Source: JAHEGP01 sp963792875
Lineage (GTDB): Bacteria > Pseudomonadota > Gammaproteobacteria > Pseudomonadales > JAHEGP01
Reading direction: 5' to 3'
Assembly (NCBI GenBank): GCA_963792875.1
Contig: CAWBXV010000003.1
Coordinates: 434,001-498,000, forward strand
DNA: 64,000 nt
Under the pieces are notes generated by a model. It was not told where the DNA came from and did no database searches. It was given only the letters and a program-made list of their open reading frames with translations. The first letter of the stretch is position 1. Each line of letters begins with the position of its first letter. The position numbers and the translations under genes are program-made. Positions 30,052 through 38,170 of this stretch are shown here, piece after piece.

Positions 30052-31677
30052 TCACTGCAGCGGGCGCGGGCGGAAGTCGAAGGCGGCGGCGGGCATCGGC
30101 ACGCCGAAGCTGCGCAGCTGCTGGGCCCGGGTGATGACGGCGGCGCCCTCGATGAGGTTGCGCGCGACCTGCACCACCGCCCGGTTGGCGGGCTCGGCCA
30201 GGAAGCTGCCCCGGGTCCAGGCGTTGAATGCGCCCATGGCCGGGCCGCACCAGATCTGGTAGTCCGAGCGCCGGTCCTCGACGCCGTCGATCGCCCAGTG
30301 GCTGGACAGGCCGAGGTAGGAGCGGAACACCAGCGCCATCCGGTGCTTGGGATCGCGCTCGGCCCGCTCCACCTGCTGGGGATCGCGGTTGGCCCAGAAC
30401 GCCCGGGTGTCCGCCCAGGCCTGGTCGAAGCTGCTGCGCAGCATGTCCCGCTCGACCTTGGCGCGCTCGTCCGCGGGGATCGCCTCCAGCGCATCGTAGC
30501 GGCGATACAGTTCGTACAGCTTGCGCGCCCGCGTGCCGAACATGGTGCCGCGGCGCAGCACCTGCACCTCGACGCCCAGCTCGAACATGTCCGCGGCCGG
30601 CGCCATCATCACGTCGGCCAGTCCGGCCTCGGCCAGCATGGCTCTGCCGGCGGCGGACAGGCCCGACTCGACGCAGGCCTGGTTGACCGAGCCGGTGAGC
30701 ACGTAGGCGGCGCCCAGGGCGAAGGCGGCGGCGACGGCGCCGGGCGTGCCCAGGCCGCCGGCGGCGCCGATGCGGATCGGGCGCTGGTAGCCGCGCTCGG
30801 CCAGCACGTCGTCGCGCAGGGCCAGGATGGTCGGCAGCAGGGCGGTGAGCGGGCGGTTGTCGGTGTGGCCGCCGGAGTCGGCCTCCACCGTGAAGTCCTC
30901 GGCCACCGGCAGCTTGCGCGCCAGGGCGGCCTCCTCGGCGGTCAGCTCGCCCTGCGCCACCAGGGCGTCGAGCATGGCCTGGGGGGCCGGCTCCATGAAG
31001 CGCCTGGCCACCTCCGGCCGCGAGATCTTGGCGAACACGTGGTTGCGGCGCTGCACCCGCCCGTCCGGGCCGACGCCAAGGCCGGTGTAGGCGTAGCGCA
31101 CGATGTGCGGTGTCAGCCCCATGTAGGCCGCGGCGGAGACCCGGCGCACGCCCCGCCGTATGTACAGGTCGGCGACCCGCTCTTCGATGGCCGGCTCGTT
31201 GGGCGAGTGGATGAGGTTACAGCCCCAGGAGAGGCCGCCCTGGTCCGGGTGGCCGAGCTCGCGCTCCAGCTCGTCGAGGCTGCGCTGCACCCGCTCGGGT
31301 GCCAGGCCGGCCGCGCCGAAGAACGCCAGGAAGCCGGCCCGGGCCATCGCGATCACGATCCGGGTGCTGGCGATGCCGTTGGCCATGGCGCCGGCGACGT
31401 AGGGGAAGCGCACGTCGTGCACCTCGGCGAACGAGCGGTCGCCGAGCCACTCGGGATACAGGCAGGGCAGGGTCGCCAGCAGCGGCCAGGCCGTCGAACC
31501 GTTGGACGCCACGGCCGGCGAGGCCGCCTGACCGCCCTGCGCGACGCCGATGGCGCCGGTGCCGGGGTCCCTGACCACGTGAATTGTCTCGCGGATGCGC
31601 TCGGCCATCGCTGCCAGTTCGGCCTGCTTGAAAGCGGGATGGTTGCCCTGGCCGGACCACGATCCAATAATTTCCAT
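30052..31677 (-). CDS. pfaD: PfaD-type enoyl reductase of the lipid synthase
   Basis: A 541-residue flavin-dependent enoyl reductase of the 2-nitropropane-dioxygenase fold. It reduces enoyl chains during PUFA-type synthesis as a separate protein. Family landmarks are the N-terminal region with GAIGVAQGG, the barrel stretch YVAGAMANGIASTRIVIAMA, the segment WGCNLIHSPNEPAIEERVAD, and the FMN-phosphate-like motif AAGGLGTPGAVAAAFALGA followed by YVLTGSVNQACVESG. The C-terminal part (KLYELYRRYDALEAIP, RDPKHRMALVF) is the PfaD-specific extension that separates it from stand-alone nitronate monooxygenases. Frame intact. It is first in the operon, 66 bp before Pfa2. Confidence 0.92.
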   Translation of the reverse strand: MEIIGSWSGQGNHPAFKQAELAAMAERIRETIHVVRDPGTGAIGVAQGGQAASPAVASNGSTAWPLLATLPCLYPEWLGDRSFAEVHDVRFPYVAGAMANGIASTRIVIAMARAGFLAFFGAAGLAPERVQRSLDELERELGHPDQGGLSWGCNLIHSPNEPAIEERVADLYIRRGVRRVSAAAYMGLTPHIVRYAYTGLGVGPDGRVQRRNHVFAKISRPEVARRFMEPAPQAMLDALVAQGELTAEEAALARKLPVAEDFTVEADSGGHTDNRPLTALLPTILALRDDVLAERGYQRPIRIGAAGGLGTPGAVAAAFALGAAYVLTGSVNQACVESGLSAAGRAMLAEAGLADVMMAPAADMFELGVEVQVLRRGTMFGTRARKLYELYRRYDALEAIPADERAKVERDMLRSSFDQAWADTRAFWANRDPQQVERAERDPKHRMALVFRSYLGLSSHWAIDGVEDRRSDYQIWCGPAMGAFNAWTRGSFLAEPANRAVVQVARNLIEGAAVITRAQQLRSFGVPMPAAAFDFRPRPLQ

Positions 31678-31775
31678 AGGTGTGCTACCTCTGATGCCCG
31701 ATGGGCTGCCGGTGTGATAATTTTACCTGCCTGCCGCGCCCGCAGCGGTGCGATAACGGGGCAGAGAAGAATTTC

Positions 31776-31793
31776 AGCGAACAAGTGTATTCC
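31776..31793 (-). promoter_or_regulatory. FabR-like operator, box 1 upstream of pfaD
   Basis: AGCGAACAAGTGTATTCC. Arms GCGAACA and GAATACA (reverse complement) agree at 4 of 7 positions. Against the E. coli FabR site as I recall it (AGCGTACA-N2-TGTNCGCT), 12 of 15 fixed positions agree. Its centre is 23 bp from box 2. Confidence 0.5.
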
Positions 31794-31799
31794 ATTATT
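31794..31799 (-). promoter_or_regulatory. Candidate -10 element of the pfa operon
   Basis: AATAAT on the minus strand (5 of 6 matches to TATAAT) in an unusually AT-rich patch, 117 bp upstream of the pfaD start. I see no good -35. The two FabR-like boxes flank and overlap it, a layout suited to repression. Confidence 0.35.
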
Positions 31800-31816
31800 G
31801 CGTACAAATGTAAGCT
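31799..31816 (-). promoter_or_regulatory. FabR-like operator, box 2 upstream of pfaD
   Basis: TGCGTACAAATGTAAGCT. The arms GCGTACA and GCTTACA (reverse complement) agree at 6 of 7 positions around a 2-bp centre. It matches the recalled FabR consensus at all but two fixed positions. A FabR-type gene lies at 44514. Confidence 0.6.
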
Positions 31817-32299
31817 AAAAATAGCGGGTGTTTGCTGCTCGGAGCAGTGTTCTGCGGGTGCCACGGCGCCTTCGCGCGAGCGCTTTCCAGCGGCGCGGGC
31901 GGCGTTGCGGACGCGGGCGTCGAGCGCCGCCGCTGGCTGCCCTGACCGCGCCGCGTGCCATCTGCCGGGCACGCCCGCGCGCCGAGGCATCACTGTCGCT
32001 GGTGCTGGACATGCCGCGAAAAACCCTTTTAACTAGCGGCTGAATGCATCTGGCCGGTGGGCGGGGTGGCGTCGATCGCCTGCGCCCGTGGCCTGGGGAT
32101 GGGTGGTACCGCCACGCGACGTGACGCGTCAGATGTCGCGGGTGTGGCGGATCAAAACGATAATGCTGCTATCAAGCAGCGCAAGTAGTTGCTGCTGGCG
32201 ACGGGATTGCCGGCAGAAGGGGAGCGGACATGGTCGCCATCATGCGCGGGTCCGGCGGTGCTGCCTGCAAACCAGGCCCGCACGGCCGGGTGCGCTGAC
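31817..32299. other. Divergent intergenic region between pfa and CIS operons
   Basis: About 480 bp with no supported gene. Short frames here are compositionally GC-rich shadows. It must hold the promoter of the plus-strand CIS operon, but I cannot identify convincing -35/-10 elements. AT content is higher near the pfa side and around 32150-32190. Confidence 0.4.
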
Positions 32300-32983
32300 G
32301 TGATCCAACAGATCGATCAGCGCTTGCGGGATTGGGTCGGCAGCCTGTTGCCGGGGGTGGCCGTGTCCCTCGACGCCCCCGCCGACACCGCGGCCGCGGC
32401 CGAGGTCAGCGTCTACTGCTTCGATATTCACCCCTCCCACGCCGCCGACGGCCCGCGGCGCCTGCCCCTGCAGGTGCTGCTGCGCTACCTGGTCACCACG
32501 CGCTCCGACAGCGCCGAGCAGGCCCACGCCATGCTGTCGACGCTGCTGTTCGCGGCCCTGCAGGATCGCAGCTGGGATGTCGAGACCCGGCCCCTCGCCG
32601 CCGTCCACTGGTCGGCCTTCGGCGTCGTGCCCCGGCCCAGCTTTTTCCTGCGCGTACCCCTGCGCTTCGAGCGCGGGCAGGAGGCGGCGCGCACCATCGA
32701 GGGTCCCATGGAGCTGGTCAGGCGCCCGCTGGTGCCGGTCAGCGGCCAGCTGCTGGGGCACAATGGACAGCCGATCGCCAATGCCCGGGTCGAAGTGCCC
32801 GGGCACGCCCCGGCCGCCAGTACCGACGACCGGGGCCGCTTCGCGTTTCACGCGGTGCCCCTGGGCGCGCTGCAGCGGGGCTGGGTGGTCCACGCCCGCG
32901 GACGGCGGTTTGTCGGGCAGGTCGACCCGCCCGCGGAGCAGGGCCGCCCCCTGATCATTCATATCAACACTGACGAGGCCTGA
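32300..32983 (+). CDS. DUF4255 (Pvc16-like) CIS cap protein with C-terminal carboxypeptidase-regulatory-like domain
   Basis: A 227-residue protein. I start it at GTG 32300 (VIQQIDQRLRDWVGSLLPG), the usual beginning of DUF4255 proteins; the frame opens at 32189 but the extra part is not family-like. Pvc16/Afp16-type proteins bind the distal tube end and terminate tube and sheath growth. The DUF4255 core covers about residues 1-150 (VSVYCFDIHPSH, PLQVLLRYLVTTR, FFLRVPLRFER). Residues 160-225 form a second unit, VSGQLLGHNGQPIANARVEV then TDDRGRFAFHAVPLG, like the carboxypeptidase regulatory beta-sandwich. First gene of the CIS operon, 4 bp before the sheath gene. Confidence 0.78.
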   Translation: MIQQIDQRLRDWVGSLLPGVAVSLDAPADTAAAAEVSVYCFDIHPSHAADGPRRLPLQVLLRYLVTTRSDSAEQAHAMLSTLLFAALQDRSWDVETRPLAAVHWSAFGVVPRPSFFLRVPLRFERGQEAARTIEGPMELVRRPLVPVSGQLLGHNGQPIANARVEVPGHAPAASTDDRGRFAFHAVPLGALQRGWVVHARGRRFVGQVDPPAEQGRPLIIHINTDEA

Positions 32984-32987
32984 CGAC

Positions 32988-34220
32988 ATGGCAACGACCT
33001 ACCTGACCCCCGGAGTCTACATCGAGGAAGTCTCGACCGGCGCCAAGCCCATCGCGTCGGTGGGTACGAGCACCGCCGCCTTTGTCGGGGTCGCCCCCGC
33101 CGGCGACGCCCATGTCGGCCGCGCGCTCGCCGTCAACAACTGGTCGCATTTCGTGCGGGAATTCGTCCGCGATGAGGGCAGCGGCACGCCGCTGGCCAGC
33201 GCGGTGTTCGGCTTCTTCGACAACGGCGGCCGCCGCTGCTACGTGGTCAATGTCGGGCCGGGCAATGACATTGTCGGCGACGCGCGGCGGCGCACGGGGC
33301 TGGCCGCACTCGAGGCCATCGACGAGATCGCGATCGTCGCGGCACCCGGCTACGCGGATGCCGGCTCCTATGATGCGCTGCTGTCGCACTGCGAGAGGAT
33401 GGGCGATCGCGTCGCCATTCTCGACAGTCCGGCGGGACTGGAGGACATCGACCGGTTGAAGCAGGTGGCGACCGTCGCCGCGCCCGCGGCCGGCGGCGCC
33501 GCTGACGAACCGGACGACGGCGGGGCGGGTGCGCGGCCGCGCAACAGCGACGGCGGCTTCGGCGCCTACTACTTTCCCTGGATCATGGCGCGCGACCCGC
33601 TCGACGCCGCCAAGGTCATCGGCACGCCGCCGTCCGGCCATCTGGCGGGTATCTATGCGCACACGGATGCGACGCGGGGGGTGCACAAGGCGCCCGCCAA
33701 TGTCGGCATCAGGGGCGCGCTGGGTCTGTGTTACCGGGTCACGGACGCCGAGCAGGGCGAGCTGAACCGCCTGGGCGTCAATTGTCTGCGCTTCTTCCCC
33801 GACACCGGCATCCGCGTGTGGGGGGCGCGCACCCTGGCGGCAGAGAGCAGCGAGTGGCGCTACGTCAGCGTGCGGCGGCTGTTCAATATGATCGAGGAGT
33901 CGATCACTGCCGGCACCCGCTGGACGGTGTTCGAACCCAATGACGAGCGCACCTGGAAATCGGTCGAGCGCGATGTGCGCTCCTTTCTGACGCTGCTGTG
34001 GCGCGACGGCGCGCTGCGCGGCGCGACGCCGGAGCAGGCCTTCTTCGTGAAGTGCGACGCGGAGACCAACCCCCCGGAAGTGGTCGATGCGGGTCGCCTG
34101 GTCACCGAGATCGGCATTGCGCCGGTGAAGCCCGCGGAGTTCATCATCTTCCGCATCGGCCAGTGGCTGGGCGGGGGCGACTCGAGCAGCGCCGCCGGTG
34201 AAGCCGCCAACGAAACCTAG
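32988..34220 (+). CDS. Contractile tail sheath protein
   Basis: A 410-residue sheath subunit; contraction of its polymer drives the inner tube through a target membrane. The N-terminal signature YLTPGVYIEEVSTGAKPIAS is that of phage and eCIS sheaths. The C-terminal third carries the conserved sheath core (YVSVRRLFNMIEESITAGTR, then WTVFEPNDERTWKSVERDV, and AEFIIFRIGQW at the end). Residues about 165-185 are a Gly/Ala/Asp-rich exposed loop. Only one sheath gene is present; many eCIS encode two or three. Ribosome site and start ATG 32988 are clear. It is followed by the tube gene after 11 bp. Confidence 0.93.
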   Translation: MATTYLTPGVYIEEVSTGAKPIASVGTSTAAFVGVAPAGDAHVGRALAVNNWSHFVREFVRDEGSGTPLASAVFGFFDNGGRRCYVVNVGPGNDIVGDARRRTGLAALEAIDEIAIVAAPGYADAGSYDALLSHCERMGDRVAILDSPAGLEDIDRLKQVATVAAPAAGGAADEPDDGGAGARPRNSDGGFGAYYFPWIMARDPLDAAKVIGTPPSGHLAGIYAHTDATRGVHKAPANVGIRGALGLCYRVTDAEQGELNRLGVNCLRFFPDTGIRVWGARTLAAESSEWRYVSVRRLFNMIEESITAGTRWTVFEPNDERTWKSVERDVRSFLTLLWRDGALRGATPEQAFFVKCDAETNPPEVVDAGRLVTEIGIAPVKPAEFIIFRIGQWLGGGDSSSAAGEAANET

Positions 34221-34231
34221 GGAGTCGACCC

Positions 34232-34660
34232 ATGTCGGATGCAGAGATTTTCCGTTCCTACCATTTCCTGCTGGATATTCAAGGCGTGCAGGCAGCGTAC
34301 TTCAGCGATGTCAGCGGCTTGAGGGTATCGGTGGAGACCATCGAGTACCGCGAGGGCGGCGGCGCGCCCGCCGTGCGCAAGCTGCCGGGCAGGGTCCGCT
34401 ACGGCGACATCACCCTGAAGTGGGGGCTGAGCCAGTCGACCGAGCTCTGGGACTGGCTGATGGCCACGACCCGGGGCGACTTCACCCGCCGCGATGTGTC
34501 CGTCATCCTGCTGCAGCCTGACGGTCAGAGCGAGGCGACGCGCTGGAACCTCTTCAACACCTTTCCCTCCGACTGGCGCGGTTCCCGGCTCGATGCCATG
34601 AGCGACACGGTGGCGATCGAAACCCTGAGCCTGGCCGTCGAGCGCGTCGAGCGGGCATGA
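34232..34660 (+). CDS. Inner tube protein (gp19/Hcp-like tail tube)
   Basis: A 142-residue protein of the T4 gp19-type tail tube family. It forms the hexameric rings of the inner tube expelled by sheath contraction. Recognised from FRSYHFLLDIQGVQAAYFSD, VSGLRVSVETIEYREGG, and the strand RYGDITLKWGLSQSTELWDW, all in the usual order and at the family's usual length of about 140-150 residues. Only one tube gene is visible, where PVC-type clusters often carry two variants. Its stop overlaps the next start (ATGA, 34657-34660), showing translational coupling. Confidence 0.93.
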   Translation: MSDAEIFRSYHFLLDIQGVQAAYFSDVSGLRVSVETIEYREGGGAPAVRKLPGRVRYGDITLKWGLSQSTELWDWLMATTRGDFTRRDVSVILLQPDGQSEATRWNLFNTFPSDWRGSRLDAMSDTVAIETLSLAVERVERA

Positions 34661-35886
34661 GCGTGGTGCTGACGCGCACGCGGCGGGCGGCACTGGCGGT
34701 GGCCCGGGTGCTGCACGGCCGCACGGGCCGGCTGGTGTCCTGGCTGGAGGCGCCGCCGGTGGCGCCGGATGAGGGTCCTGCCGCGATCGGTCGGGCCGCG
34801 GGCGGTCGGGCCGCGGGCGGCCCCAAGGACAACCCGCCCCTCGGGCAGGCGCGTGCCGGTGCCGCAGGGGGGCCACCGGCGCATTGGCTGGCGCTGGTGA
34901 GCCGGCATGCCCCCCAGCTGCTGACGCCCCGCGCGCTGCTGCCCGGCGCAGCGCCGCCGCCGTTCGCGGAGCCCCATCCGGATGCTGACAGCGGCCCCGG
35001 CGGTGGCGCCGCAGCCCCCGCGCGCGCCGGCGCGCCGCTGCCGGCGTCGCGGCCGACGCCACCGGCGGCAGCGGCCGGCGCTGCGGCGCCGCGCTGGTCG
35101 GCAGGCGGGCAGGCGGCGAGCGCTGCGGACGCCGCCGCCAGCGCGACCCTTCCCCCCGCACCCGGCCCACGCGTGCGCGCGGCCGCGCTGGACGCCGTGG
35201 CTCCCGTGCGCGCGCGTCCCGCGCCGCATCGCGCCGGCGATGCAGCCGGCGCCGGGTCCGCGCCGTTCGCGGACCTGCGCGGCGCCACCGCAGCCGCCCA
35301 CCGGCCGGAGGCCGCAGCGCTCGCCGAAGCGCCCGCCGCAGCGCCCGCCGCAGCGCCCGCCGAAGCGCCCGCCGCAGCGCCCGCCGCAGCGAACCGCGGG
35401 CCGGTGGGCGAGGGTGCCCGGGGGCCGGTTCCCGGCGCAGGCCGGCGTCCGGCGCCGGCGGCAGCGTTCCAGACGGCCGTGCCGCGGGAGGCGCCGCACC
35501 TCGGCGCCGGCGTGGCGCCGTCCGAGCTGTCGCCGACTTCGCTCCCGACCCCGGCGCTGGCCCGTCCACCGCAGGGCGCTGAGCCGCCGGCCGTGGCGGC
35601 GCCGGCACGGTCGCTGCCGGCGTTCGAGCCGTGCGCGGCGCCCGGCGCACGCCGCGCCGCGGACGACGCCGGCGCGCCCGAGGCGGCTTTCGAGGCCCCG
35701 GCCCGCTGGCCGCGGCTGCCCGGCGAGGCGGCGCTGCCCGTGGCCGCGGAGCCCGGCCGGGCGGACTGGCAGCCCTGGCCGCCACTGCCTGACGAGGCGG
35801 AGGCGCCGCCCGCGCCGGCGCGGTGGTCGGCCGACCGCCGCGCCCGCCTCGACGGCGAGCAGCGAGGCCAGCGATGGAGCGGGTAG
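34657..35886 (+). CDS. Ala/Pro-rich, probably disordered protein of the CIS operon
   Basis: A 409-residue protein that I cannot assign. The first 40 residues (MSVVLTRTRRAALAVARVLH start) are basic and could form one helix. Residues about 45-345 are dominated by Ala, Pro, Gly and Arg, with an APAAAPAE-type repeat around residues 221-244. The last 60 residues are different: WPRLPGEAALP, DWQPWPPLPDE and a charged end RLDGEQRGQRWSG, which look like a short folded or docking tail. The gene overlaps the tube gene by 4 bp and the LysM gene by 13 bp, so it is a real member of the operon. In PVC-type clusters this slot holds only a very short protein. A tape-measure or linker role is possible but unproven. 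Confidence 0.6.
   Translation: MSVVLTRTRRAALAVARVLHGRTGRLVSWLEAPPVAPDEGPAAIGRAAGGRAAGGPKDNPPLGQARAGAAGGPPAHWLALVSRHAPQLLTPRALLPGAAPPPFAEPHPDADSGPGGGAAAPARAGAPLPASRPTPPAAAAGAAAPRWSAGGQAASAADAAASATLPPAPGPRVRAAALDAVAPVRARPAPHRAGDAAGAGSAPFADLRGATAAAHRPEAAALAEAPAAAPAAAPAEAPAAAPAAANRGPVGEGARGPVPGAGRRPAPAAAFQTAVPREAPHLGAGVAPSELSPTSLPTPALARPPQGAEPPAVAAPARSLPAFEPCAAPGARRAADDAGAPEAAFEAPARWPRLPGEAALPVAAEPGRADWQPWPPLPDEAEAPPAPARWSADRRARLDGEQRGQRWSG
35317..35388 (+). repeat. Six 12-bp tandem repeats
   Basis: Units gcgcccgccgca or gcgcccgccgaa repeat six times (the first has one change, gcgctcgccgaa). They encode Ala-Pro-Ala-Ala/Glu units inside the Ala/Pro-rich CIS protein. Copy number is likely to vary between strains. 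Confidence 0.85.
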
Positions 35887-36602
35887 CGTTCCTCATCGAG
35901 GATACCGGCGAGCGCCTGGGCTGTCTGCTCAACCCGGAGAGCCTGGTGGTGCAGCGCGAGGCGGGCATCCGCCCCCGGCATACTGTCGGGGGCCTGGTCA
36001 GCGGCGCGGGACTGGCCGACGATCAGCTGTTCTACGGCGGCGGCGGCCGCACCGTGCTGACGCTCGATCTGCTGTTTGACGTCGCCCTGGCCGGGTCTTC
36101 GCGGGTGGTGGAGGACGTGCGCGACCTGACCGGCCCGATCTGGGACCTGGCCGAGCGCAGGCGCGGCGGCGACGCCAGCGCGCCGCCGCTCTGTCGCTTC
36201 GTCTGGGGCAAGAGCTGGAATCTGCCCGGGGTGGTCACCGCGGTGGCGGAGCGGCTCGACAACTTCACGGCCGAGGGCGTGCCGCGGCGCTCCTGGCTGC
36301 GCCTGCGGATGCTGCGCTGCCTGGAGCCGCCGGCGCCGGCGCCGACCGCCGAGCCCTTCGGATGGCCCGAGGTGCCCGCCGCGCTGCGCGCCGGCCCCTC
36401 CGCCGAGGGGCTGGTGCACGAGCTGCTCGGCGGTGCGGCGGCCGACGGCGGCGAGCGGCTCGACCAGCTCGCCTTCCACTACTACGGCGATCCGGCGCTG
36501 TGGCGGCAGCTGGCCGCGATCAACGGCATCGACGACCCGCTCCACATCGCGGTCAGCCTGCTGCAGCTGCCGCCGCTGTCAGTATTGCTGGAGGCGCCAT
36601 GA
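35874..36602 (+). CDS. LysM-type CIS tube-baseplate adaptor (Pvc7-like)
   Basis: A 242-residue protein from ATG 35874 (MERVAFLIEDTGERLGC). The N-terminal part (LNPESLVVQREAGI, LTLDLLFDVAL) resembles the CIS tube/LysM family (Afp7, Pvc7), which links the tube start to the spike and baseplate. The C-terminal 50 residues are a LysM-like module: LDQLAFHYYGDPALWRQLAA then INGIDDPLHIAVSLLQLP. It overlaps the upstream gene by 13 bp and the spike gene by 4 bp. The longer in-frame opening at 35823 lies inside the upstream gene and adds only an Arg/Pro-rich leader, so I reject it. Confidence 0.8.
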   Translation: MERVAFLIEDTGERLGCLLNPESLVVQREAGIRPRHTVGGLVSGAGLADDQLFYGGGGRTVLTLDLLFDVALAGSSRVVEDVRDLTGPIWDLAERRRGGDASAPPLCRFVWGKSWNLPGVVTAVAERLDNFTAEGVPRRSWLRLRMLRCLEPPAPAPTAEPFGWPEVPAALRAGPSAEGLVHELLGGAAADGGERLDQLAFHYYGDPALWRQLAAINGIDDPLHIAVSLLQLPPLSVLLEAP

Positions 36603-38170
36603 AGCCCGTCGCGCAGCTTCCCGGACTGCAGATCGCGGTCGACGGCGCGCCGCTGCCTGCGGAGTATGGTCAGGTGCTGGACGATGTGTGCGTACAGCAG
36701 CGGCTGTCGCTGCCGACGCTCTGTGAGCTGACCTTCTGCGATCCGCGCGGGGCACTGGCCGGCGCCGCGTGCATGCTCCCCGGTTGCGCCCTCCGGGTCG
36801 CGCTGGAGGGTGCCACCGAGCCCCTGTTCAGCGGCGAGGTGACGGCACTGGATTACGAGTACAGCCCGGCGGGCAGCCAGATCGTGCGGGTGCGCGCCAG
36901 CGACCGCCTGCACCGGCTGCGCAAGCATCAGCCGGTCGCCACCTACATTCAGGTCACGCTCGCAGAACTGGCCCGCGAGCTGCTGTGCGACCACGGCATC
37001 ACGGTGGCGGCGGCCGCGGATACGCCGGTGCAGCGGCAGCTGGTGCAGTTCCGGCAATCGGACCTGGAGCTGCTGGCCGATCTCGCCGCGCGCTACGGCC
37101 TGTATTTCAGTCTGTGGGGCGACGCGCTGCAGGTGTTCTCGCTGGAGGGCATCGGCGCCGCCAGGCCGCTCACCCTGGGCGCGAACCTGCTGGAGGCGCG
37201 GGTCGAGGTCAACAGCGAGCGCCTCTGCCGGCGCGTCGACACCCGCAGCTGGGACCCGTGGCTGGCGCAGAGCCACGGCGGGCAGGTCGAGGCGCCGCGG
37301 GCGGGGCGTCAGATCGAGCTGGAGCTGTCGCCGGGCGCGGTGGGCGGCTCCGGTCGCGGCGCCATCGCCAACGAGATCACCCAGGATGACCGCCAGGCGG
37401 AGGCCATCGCGCAGGGTGAGCTGGACCGCCGCTTCGCCGCCGAGATCGGCCTGCGGGGTATGGCGGAGGGTGACCCGGGCCTGCGACCGGGCACGCCGGT
37501 CGCGGTGGCTGGCATCGCCGGTCCGCTCGCGGGGCGCTACGTGCTGACCGAGACCCGCCACACCATCGACGCCGAGCGCGGTTACGTCACCGAGCTCTCG
37601 ACGCTCGCCCCGCCGGCGCCGGCGCGCCCGGGCGGGGTGGACGTCACCCTGGGGCTGGTGAGCCGCGTCGACGATCCCCAGGCGGTGGGCCGGGTGAAGG
37701 TGTCGCTGCCGAGCTGCGGCGACGTCGAGAGCGACTGGCTGGGGGTGCTGCTGCCGGGCGCCGGCAAGGGCAAGGGCCTGGTGGCGCTGCCGGATGTCGG
37801 GGATACCGTGCTGGTGCTGTTCAGCGGCGGCGATCCCGCCCAGGCGCTGGTGCTGGGCGGTCTCTATGGCGCCTGTGCGCCGCCCGATGCCGGGGTCGAA
37901 GATGGCGCCGTGCAGCGCTATACGCTGGTCACGCCGGGCCGGCAGCGCATCCAGCTGGACGATGCCAAGGGGGAGGTGAGAATCGACAACCGCAACGGCA
38001 ATTTCCTGCAGCTGTCGCCCGGCCGGGTGCGCGTGGGCAACGGCGCCGGCAGCCGCATCGATATGACCGGCGAGTGTCTGTCCATCCACTCCAAGACGCC
38101 CCTGGAGATCGAGGCCCCGGGGCAGAGCGTCGTCATCCGTGGCGCCTCGATCGATTTTGAGAGGGCGTGA
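36599..38170 (+). CDS. VgrG/gp27-gp5-like spike protein (Pvc8-like)
   Basis: A 523-residue spike hub from ATG 36599 (MKPVAQLPGLQIAVDG). The N-terminal two-thirds is the phage late-control D/gp27-like domain (LFSGEVTALDYEYSPAGSQ, LRKHQPVATYIQVTLAELA, FRQSDLELLADLAARYGLYF). An OB-fold gp5/VgrG core follows (LGLVSRVDDPQAVGRVKVSL, LVALPDVGDTVLVLFSGGD). The end is a short beta-helix-like region (RIQLDDAKGEVRIDNRNGN). No toxin extension is attached. It sits at the centre of the baseplate and carries the PAAR-like tip encoded next. The start overlaps the previous stop by 4 bp. Confidence 0.9.
   Translation: MKPVAQLPGLQIAVDGAPLPAEYGQVLDDVCVQQRLSLPTLCELTFCDPRGALAGAACMLPGCALRVALEGATEPLFSGEVTALDYEYSPAGSQIVRVRASDRLHRLRKHQPVATYIQVTLAELARELLCDHGITVAAAADTPVQRQLVQFRQSDLELLADLAARYGLYFSLWGDALQVFSLEGIGAARPLTLGANLLEARVEVNSERLCRRVDTRSWDPWLAQSHGGQVEAPRAGRQIELELSPGAVGGSGRGAIANEITQDDRQAEAIAQGELDRRFAAEIGLRGMAEGDPGLRPGTPVAVAGIAGPLAGRYVLTETRHTIDAERGYVTELSTLAPPAPARPGGVDVTLGLVSRVDDPQAVGRVKVSLPSCGDVESDWLGVLLPGAGKGKGLVALPDVGDTVLVLFSGGDPAQALVLGGLYGACAPPDAGVEDGAVQRYTLVTPGRQRIQLDDAKGEVRIDNRNGNFLQLSPGRVRVGNGAGSRIDMTGECLSIHSKTPLEIEAPGQSVVIRGASIDFERA

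Noticed and set aside
32988..34220. Surface-layer or pilus protein
   Set aside because: The PGVYIEEV start and C-terminal core identify a contractile sheath.
34217..35968. 583-residue minus-strand frame opposite the tube and Ala/Pro-rich genes
   Set aside because: Arg/Pro-rich translation with no domain; it is antisense to well-supported overlapping CIS genes.
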